From positions 992,001-1,056,000 of the forward strand of contig OY970200.1 of the NCBI GenBank assembly GCA_963708235.1: a stretch of 64,000 bases of DNA, read 5' to 3'. The notes beneath the pieces were generated by a model, which searched no databases, was not told the DNA's origin, and worked only from the letters and a program-made list of their open reading frames with translations. Positions 58,746-64,000 of the stretch are shown one piece after another. Position numbers and translations under genes: made by a program. Each line of letters starts with the position of its first letter. Within the stretch, counting starts at the first letter, position 1. Origin of the DNA: G963708235 sp963708235 (GTDB taxonomy: Bacteria > Actinomycetota > Acidimicrobiia > Spongiisociales > UBA5794).

Positions 58746-59697
58746 ATGACCTCACCTGCTGTCGTGCCGGCGTTGTCGGGACCGATCACCCCGGCGGGCA
58801 TCCGCTCGTACCTGAACGCCACGCCGTCGGTCGATGAAGTGGGCGTCAAGGAGCGGATCGCCGCCCTCGGCACCCGCAGCATCAAACACGACTCCAAGAT
58901 GGCGGCGCTGCTGATGGCCATCACCATGATGGATCTCACCACGCTCGAAGGTCAGGACACACCCGGCAAGGTCCGCCAGCTTGCCGCCAAGGCCCGACGG
59001 CCCGACCCGGGCGATCCGGCACTGCCATCGGTGGCGGCGCTGTGCGTCTATCCCAACATGGTGCCGGCGGCTCGCCAGGCACTCGAGGGTTCGACGGTGC
59101 GGGTGGCCTCGGTGGCCACCTATTTCCCCAGCGGGCAGGTCGCCACAGACCTCAAGATCGCCGAGGTCGAGGCGGTGGTGCGGAGCGGGGCCGACGAGGT
59201 CGACATGGTCATCGACCGCGGGGCGTTTCTCGCCGGTGGGTTGGTCAAGGTGTTCGAGGAGATCCGGGCCGTCAAGGAGGCATGTGGCCCGGCCCACCTT
59301 AAGGTGATCCTCGAGACCGGCGAGCTGGGGGGCTTCGACGCCGTCCGGCAGCGCCTCGATGCTGGCCATGGCGGCCGGCGCCGACTTCATCAAGACCTCG
59401 ACCGGGAAGATCCAACCGGCGGCCACCCTCCCCGTCACCCTGGTGATGCTCGAGGCGATCCGGGACTTCCACGACATGACCGGCGTGGTCATCGGGATGA
59501 AGCCGGCCGGCGGGATTCGCACCGCCAAGGACGCCATCCGTTACCTCGTGGTGGTCCGGGAGACGCTCGGTCCGGATTGGCTGGATCCGGAACGGTTCCG
59601 CTTCGGTGCGTCCAGCCTGCTCAACGATGTCCTGATGCAGGTGCGGTGGCTGCGCACCGGCAGCTACCAATCGCTCGACTATTTCACGAAGGACTGA
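58746..59697 (+). CDS. deoC: Deoxyribose-phosphate aldolase, one-base insertion near 59349
   Basis: Class I aldolase splitting deoxyribose 5-phosphate into acetaldehyde and glyceraldehyde 3-phosphate. ALCVYPNMV, VATYFPSG, VDMVIDRGAFLAG and LKVILETGELGGFDAVR are present, then the frame breaks. After the break SMLAMAAGADFIKTSTGK carries the Schiff-base lysine, followed by VIGMKPAGGIRTAKDAI. Removing one C near 59349 (GGCAGC to GGAGC) joins the parts into about 316 residues, longer than many DeoC (220-260). The aldehyde dehydrogenase that follows could oxidise the acetaldehyde. Confidence 0.88.
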
Positions 59698-59698
59698 G

Positions 59699-61180
59699 AT
59701 GGCTGACCTGTCCACTGTCGCTTCCGGGTCCGCAGGGGCCGACTGGGAGTATGCCGAGTCCCGCCAGACGGCGGAGATGGCGACCATCGACGCCCGCTAC
59801 GGACTGTTTATCGGCGGGAAGTTCGTCGCACCACGATCGCGTCGGTACCTGGAGACGGTGAACCCTGCCACCGAGGAGCCGCTCTCCCGGGTCGCCGAGG
59901 CCGGCCCCAAAGACGTCGATCTTGCCGTCACCGCCGCCCGGGACGCCTTTTCGGGGGAGTGGGGGATGATGCCGGGGAAGGAACGTGCCAAGCACCTGTT
60001 CCGGATCGCCCGGATGCTTCAGGAACGGTCCCGCGAGTTCGCCGTGTTGGAGACCCTCGACGGCGGGAAGCCGATCCGCGAGTCACGCGACGTCGATTTG
60101 CCGCTGGCCGCCGCCCACTTCTTCTATTACGCCGGATGGGCCGACAAGCTCGAGTATGCGTTCCCGGGGGTGGTTCCGGAGCCGATCGGGGTCGCCGGAC
60201 AGGTGATCCCGTGGAACTTTCCGATGATGATGCTGGCATGGAAGGTGGCCCCGGCACTGGCCACCGGTAACACCGTGGTGCTCAAACCCGCCGAGACCAC
60301 CCCGCTCACCGCCCTCACCTTCGCCGCCTTGTGCGCCGAGGCCGGTCTCCCGGAGGGGGCGCTCAACGTGGTCACCGGCGCCGGCGCCACCGGTGCCGCC
60401 GTGGTCGAGCATCCCGATATCGACAAGGTGGCCTTCACCGGATCGACGGCGGTGGGCAAGTCGATCCAACGGGCGCTCGCCGGAACGGGCAAGCGGCTCA
60501 CCCTGGAACTCGGCGGCAAGGGCGCCCACATCGTCTTCGACGACGCCCCCATCGACCAGGCCGTGGAGGGTGTGGTCAACGGGATCTTCTTCAACCAGGG
60601 TCATGTGTGTTGTGCCGGGAGCAGGCTGTTCGTCCAAGAGAACGTCTTCGATCATGTCGTCACCAAGTTGAAGCGACGGCTGGGAACCCTGCGGGTCGGT
60701 GATCCCATGGACAAGAACACCGATGTCGGGGCGATCAACAGCGCCGAGCAACTGCACCGCATCGAGGCGCTGGTCGACTCCGGGCTCGAGGACGGGGCCG
60801 AGATCTACCAGCCCGACTGCGAGCTGCCGGATCGTGGCTACTGGTTCCGGCCCACCCTGTTCACCGGAGTCTCCCAGAGCCACCGCATCTCGCAGGAGGA
60901 GATCTTCGGACCGGTCCTGTCGGTGATGAGCTTCCGTACTCCCGACGAGGCGGTGGAAAAGGCCAACAACACCCCGTACGGGCTGTCGGCCGGTGTCTGG
61001 ACCACCAAGGGGTCCCGGATCCTGTGGATGGCGGACCGGCTCCGTAGCGGAGTGGTGTGGGCCAATACCTTCAACAAGTTCGACCCGGCCTCCCCCTTCG
61101 GGGGCTACAAGGAGTCGGGCTTCGGTCGCGAGGGTGGTCGCCACGGATTGGCCTCATATCTGAAGGGACCGTGGTCGTGA
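59699..61180 (+). CDS. Aldehyde dehydrogenase, complete
   Basis: 493 residues. NAD-binding and catalytic motifs are intact: PWNFPMMMLAWKVAPALATG, FTGSTAVGKSIQ, the general base in LELGGKGAH and the nucleophile in NQGHVCCAGSRLFVQE (C304). EEIFGPVLSVM and the C-terminal FGGYKESGFGREGG are typical. It starts one base after deoC and should oxidise acetaldehyde or a related aldehyde from deoxyribose breakdown. Confidence 0.93.
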   Translation: MADLSTVASGSAGADWEYAESRQTAEMATIDARYGLFIGGKFVAPRSRRYLETVNPATEEPLSRVAEAGPKDVDLAVTAARDAFSGEWGMMPGKERAKHLFRIARMLQERSREFAVLETLDGGKPIRESRDVDLPLAAAHFFYYAGWADKLEYAFPGVVPEPIGVAGQVIPWNFPMMMLAWKVAPALATGNTVVLKPAETTPLTALTFAALCAEAGLPEGALNVVTGAGATGAAVVEHPDIDKVAFTGSTAVGKSIQRALAGTGKRLTLELGGKGAHIVFDDAPIDQAVEGVVNGIFFNQGHVCCAGSRLFVQENVFDHVVTKLKRRLGTLRVGDPMDKNTDVGAINSAEQLHRIEALVDSGLEDGAEIYQPDCELPDRGYWFRPTLFTGVSQSHRISQEEIFGPVLSVMSFRTPDEAVEKANNTPYGLSAGVWTTKGSRILWMADRLRSGVVWANTFNKFDPASPFGGYKESGFGREGGRHGLASYLKGPWS

Positions 61181-62028
61181 GCCGTCTCCCCGTCCAGAAG
61201 ACCTACAAGTTGGCGATCGGGGGTGCCTTCCCCAGATCCGAGTCGGGGCGAACCTATCCGGTGCTGGGCGCCGATGGCGAGCTGCTGGCCCGGGTGGCGA
61301 TGGCGTCGCGCAAGGATCTCCGTGATGCGGTGCAGGCGGCACGGCGCGCCCAGTCGGGATGGGCGTCGATGGCGGCATACAACCGGGGCCAGGTGCTCTA
61401 CCGGATCGCCGAGATGATCGAGGACCGGCTCGAAGTGTTCGCCCGGCAACTCTCCGCCGGACCGGCCGGGCTCACCGTCGACGAGGCGGTCGCCGAGGTC
61501 GAGGAGGCGGTCGACATGACCGTCTGGTACGCAGGCTGGGCCGACAAGTTCGCCCAGATCGTCGGCAACGTCAACCCGGTGGCCGGACCCTTCTTCAACC
61601 TGTCGGTCCCGGAGCCCACCGGTGTGGTGGGGGTGGTCGCCCCTCCGGCGCCGGCCCTCCTCGGGTTGGTCTCCCGGGCAATCCCCGCCCTGGTTTCCGG
61701 CAATGCCGTGGTGTTGGTCGCATCCGAGCCCAACCCGGTTCCGGCGGTGACGCTTGCCGAGGCGCTGGCCACCTCCGACGTCCCCGCCGGAGTGCTCAAC
61801 ACACTGACCGGTGACCCCGCCGAGTTGGTGCCTCCGCTGGCGCGGCACATGGATATCAATGCGGTCGATGTCAGCGGCGCCACCCCGGCACTTGCCACCG
61901 AGGCCCAGAGACTCGGCGCCGACAACGTCAAGCGGGTGTTCACCGGGCGCGATCCGCTCCAACGTAGTCCGTACTTCGTCGCCGACTTCACCGAGATCAA
62001 GACGGTATGGCACCCCAAAGGCACCTGA
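61177..62028 (+). CDS. Aldehyde dehydrogenase-like protein without the catalytic half
   Basis: 283 residues. Only the N-terminal NAD-domain half of the ALDH fold is present: AIGGAFPRSESGRTYPV, RAQSGWASMAAYNRGQVLYR, PTGVVGVVAPPAPALLGLVS (PWNFP is lost) and NPVPAVTLAEALA. Then the protein ends with VTGRD-like residues. The GTG start overlaps the stop of the full enzyme as GTGA. It cannot work alone as an ALDH. A partner or regulator of the neighbour is possible. The gene reads cleanly with no frameshift. Confidence 0.75.
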   Translation: MSRLPVQKTYKLAIGGAFPRSESGRTYPVLGADGELLARVAMASRKDLRDAVQAARRAQSGWASMAAYNRGQVLYRIAEMIEDRLEVFARQLSAGPAGLTVDEAVAEVEEAVDMTVWYAGWADKFAQIVGNVNPVAGPFFNLSVPEPTGVVGVVAPPAPALLGLVSRAIPALVSGNAVVLVASEPNPVPAVTLAEALATSDVPAGVLNTLTGDPAELVPPLARHMDINAVDVSGATPALATEAQRLGADNVKRVFTGRDPLQRSPYFVADFTEIKTVWHPKGT

Positions 62029-62045
62029 CGGCCCGGGAGCGCCCA

Positions 62046-62561
62046 ATGGTGTTGCGACGGTGGACCGCCTCCGCCACCCTTGCCCTTGCGGTCCTTGCGC
62101 TCGGGGCGTGCGACTCTCCACCCGTCGAGACCGTTCCCGAGCCGGAGACGGTGGAGACCTGTGACGGGCTGGTCGATGTCGGGGCCCAGTTGGTCCGTGC
62201 CTACGTCCGGGTGCTCGAAGAGCTTCGTACCGATGCGCTGCTCTCCGATCAGCTCCCTCCGGAGTTCGTCGAGCTGGAACGGATCGGCCGGGATCTCGAT
62301 GTTCGGGTGACGAGTCTCGGATGCGAGGCAGCGGCGCTCAACGACGAGATCGCCGATGAGGTCGGCGATCTCGTCACCGAGAGTCCCGCCGCCCAGTTCG
62401 TCCTCGACATCGTCGACGCCGGGCTGGTCAGCACCACCACGGTGCCGGCAACGGTTCCGACCGACGGCCAGACCGATCAACCCACCGGCGACGAGGATGT
62501 CATCCCCGACGAGACCACGGTCCCGGCCGACGACGAGATACCACCGACCTCGTCGGGGTGA
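62046..62561 (+). CDS. Small lipoprotein of unknown function
   Basis: 171 residues. The signal ends LALAVLALGAC, giving a lipid-anchored cysteine at 22. A globular part (about 35-125) with two further cysteines (CDGLVDVG, LGCEAAA) is followed by a Thr, Pro, Asp-rich tail (TTTVPATVPTDGQTDQP). No family was recognised. GGGAG lies seven bases before the ATG. It follows the ALDH pair on the same strand and may be in their operon. Confidence 0.6.
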   Translation: MVLRRWTASATLALAVLALGACDSPPVETVPEPETVETCDGLVDVGAQLVRAYVRVLEELRTDALLSDQLPPEFVELERIGRDLDVRVTSLGCEAAALNDEIADEVGDLVTESPAAQFVLDIVDAGLVSTTTVPATVPTDGQTDQPTGDEDVIPDETTVPADDEIPPTSSG

Positions 62562-62573
62562 TCCCGGTGGATG

Positions 62574-63260
62574 TCAGAGTTGCGATGCGGCGGCGGCGTC
62601 GAGCAACCAGGTGACATCCTCGGCCTGCTCGGTCACCCGCTGCGCCGGGAACGGGACCTGGTCTTCGAGGATGCGGTTCACCATCGCCGCCTTGTCGGCG
62701 CCTTGAACCAGGAACACCACCTTGCGCGCCGCCCACAGCAACGGGAAGGTGGCGGTGAGCCGCCAGGCGTCGAGGTCCTCGATCCAGTTGGCGACGTACC
62801 GCCGCTCGGTCTCGCCCAGCGCATCGCTCCCGGGAAACAGCGAGGCGGTGTGACCGTCGTCACCGATCCCGAGGAGGATCAGCCCGGGGCGGCCCTCCGG
62901 ATCTGCGGAAAACGCCGTACCCAGCATCTCGTCGTACCGCCGGGCGGCCTCGTGGGGATCGTCGAGTGTCGTGTCGGGACGGAGCAACCGGTCGGCACCC
63001 GGTCCCAGCGTCGCCCCGATCATCCGGATGTTGGAGTCGGAGTGATCGGCCGGCACCCACCGTTCGTCACCCAGCCAGGTCGTCACCCGGCTCCAGTCGA
63101 TGTTCGACTCGGCGAGACGCCGGTAGGTCTCCGCCGGGGTCGACCCTCCGGAGAGACCGATGGTGGTCGATCCGGGCGCCGTGGACAGATAGGTCGTGAT
63201 CAGCTCGGCGGCGGCGGAGGCGAGGTCGGCGGCTTGCTCGTGAATCGAGATGAAGGTCAT
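62574..63260 (-). CDS. pgl: 6-phosphogluconolactonase
   Basis: 228 residues, second step of the oxidative pentose phosphate pathway. TIGLSGGSTPAETYRRL, TWLGDERWVPADHSDSN and LLGIGDDGHTASLFPG are the family motifs. TAGCTT lies six bases before the ATG at 63260. It is divergent from the permease gene and shares a few bases of promoter with it. Confidence 0.92.
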   Translation of the reverse strand: MTFISIHEQAADLASAAAELITTYLSTAPGSTTIGLSGGSTPAETYRRLAESNIDWSRVTTWLGDERWVPADHSDSNIRMIGATLGPGADRLLRPDTTLDDPHEAARRYDEMLGTAFSADPEGRPGLILLGIGDDGHTASLFPGSDALGETERRYVANWIEDLDAWRLTATFPLLWAARKVVFLVQGADKAAMVNRILEDQVPFPAQRVTEQAEDVTWLLDAAAASQL

Positions 63261-63266
63261 GCCGTC

Positions 63267-63276
63267 AAGCTACCGT
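63267..63276. promoter_or_regulatory. Overlapping divergent -10 boxes of pgl and the permease gene
   Basis: AAGCTACCGT on the plus strand holds TAGCTT for pgl on the minus strand (63272-63267, six bases from its ATG) and TACCGT for the permease on the plus strand (63271-63276, nine bases from its ATG). The boxes share two bases, so the two promoters cannot open at the same time. Confidence 0.45.
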
Positions 63277-63285
63277 GCCTGTCCG

Positions 63286-64000
63286 ATGGTGCAACCGGGA
63301 TCTGATCGAACACCACCCCGCCTGAGCCGACGCCTCGGGTACGGCGATGCCGTGACGATCGGTGTCGGTGCCATGGTGGGTGCCGGCATCTTCGCCGCCA
63401 TCGGGCCCGCCGCCACCGCCGCCGGATCCGGTCTGCTCATCGGTCTGGTGCTCGCCGGCATGGTCGCCTACGCCAACGCCACGTCATCGGCCCAACTCGC
63501 CGCCGTCTACCCCGACGCCGGGGGGACCTATGTGTACGGGCGGGTGCGACTCGGACCGTTCTGGGGGTACCTGGCCGGGTGGGGTTTCGTGGTCGGGAAG
63601 ACGGCGAGCCTGGCAGCGATGGCCCTCACCTTCGGTGCCTACGCCGTCCCCGGTCGGGAACGCATGCTGGCGATTGGGGCGGTGGTTGCGATGACGGCGG
63701 TCAACTATCTCGGGGTCCGCAAGACGCTGCTGGTCACCCGGGTCATCCTGGCGGTGGTGTTGACGGCGTTGACCGTGGTCGTGGTCGTCGCCCTCGGTGG
63801 CGGTGACACCGACCCCGCCAACCTCACCCGGTTCCACGGCGGGGTCTTCGGGGTGTTGCAGTCGGCCGGTCTGATGTTCTTCGCCTTTGCCGGATACGCC
63901 CGTATCGCCACCCTCGGCGAGGAGGTGGTGGACCCGCAGCGCACGATTCCCCGCGCCATCCCGATCGCGCTCGGGCTGGCGCTCGCCGTCTACGTCGTGG
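63286..64000 (+). CDS. APC-family amino acid permease, N-terminal part (runs off the window)
   Basis: 238 codons to the window end. Six or seven membrane helices are visible, starting with VTIGVGAMVGAGIFAAIGP, the unwound first helix of the APC fold. AQLAAVYPDAGGTYVYGR, the GYLAGW segment and FFAFAGYARIATLGEEVVDP are all APC signatures. The substrate is not predicted. TACCGT lies nine bases before the ATG. Confidence 0.87.
   Translation, partial: MVQPGSDRTPPRLSRRLGYGDAVTIGVGAMVGAGIFAAIGPAATAAGSGLLIGLVLAGMVAYANATSSAQLAAVYPDAGGTYVYGRVRLGPFWGYLAGWGFVVGKTASLAAMALTFGAYAVPGRERMLAIGAVVAMTAVNYLGVRKTLLVTRVILAVVLTALTVVVVVALGGGDTDPANLTRFHGGVFGVLQSAGLMFFAFAGYARIATLGEEVVDPQRTIPRAIPIALGLALAVYVV

Noticed and set aside
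1..64000. tRNA, rRNA, insertion sequence, prophage or CRISPR
   Set aside because: No cloverleaf, rRNA signature, transposase with terminal repeats, phage gene or spaced repeat array was found by eye on either strand. The HTH-like tail of the ABC ATPase is not a transposase gene.

Overview
This window is GC-rich chromosomal DNA from an actinobacterium, most likely of the class Acidimicrobiia. The evidence is the actinobacterial-style atp operon, a nickel superoxide dismutase with its own maturation peptidase, many GTG starts, leaderless-type promoters, and secreted proteins with S-layer-homology-like repeats of the pattern GITKGCNPP..FCP..VTRGQMAAFL. The class is inferred from recalled family patterns and no search was run.

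Layout. 1-1041: the end of tsaC and a small toxin-antitoxin pair on the minus strand. 1060-9626: glyA, then the whole F-type ATP synthase operon (atpZ-like, atpI-like, B, E, F, H, A, G, D, C) behind one promoter with a perfect CRP/FNR-type palindrome at the predicted transcript start. 9645-34275: a large surface-polysaccharide region. It holds two sulfotransferases, a polyprenyl-phosphate sugar transferase, several glycosyltransferases (two very large and multi-domain), methyltransferases, UDP-glucose dehydrogenase, a Wzm/Wzt-type ABC exporter, dTDP-rhamnose genes rmlC, rmlB, rmlA and rmlD, and a membrane sulfatase-like enzyme. 34395-40374: three secreted enzymes in a row (sugar dehydrogenase, M15-type peptidase, SpoIID-like protein), each with three copies of the same surface repeat. 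40425-43935: a second nucleotide-sugar dehydrogenase and two glycosyltransferases. 44541-47439: korAB, 2-oxoacid:ferredoxin oxidoreductase. 47643-51354: amidase, a YerB-like lipoprotein, a methyltransferase and the sodX-type peptidase, divergent from sodN (51530-51946), which ends at a clear terminator. 52042-58614: murJ, a MarR-GNAT fusion, a four-gene ABC-2 export operon and a PGPGW membrane protein. 58746-64000: deoC with two aldehyde dehydrogenase-like genes, a lipoprotein, 6-phosphogluconolactonase and the start of an amino-acid permease.

The polysaccharide region reads as one pathway. The rml genes make dTDP-rhamnose, the two dehydrogenases make UDP-uronic acids, the sugar transferase starts the chain on lipid, the glycosyltransferases extend it, sulfotransferases and methyltransferases modify it, and Wzm/Wzt exports it.

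Two patterns run through the window. First, at least fifteen start codons lie 6-8 bases after a TAnnnT box, as expected for leaderless mRNAs. This pattern chose several starts here. Second, five otherwise well-conserved genes (atpA, rmlA, a GT2 gene, korA, deoC) are broken by one- or two-base frameshifts. Two of these share the identical 9-mer TGCAGCTCG, so consensus error is the likelier cause than gene decay.
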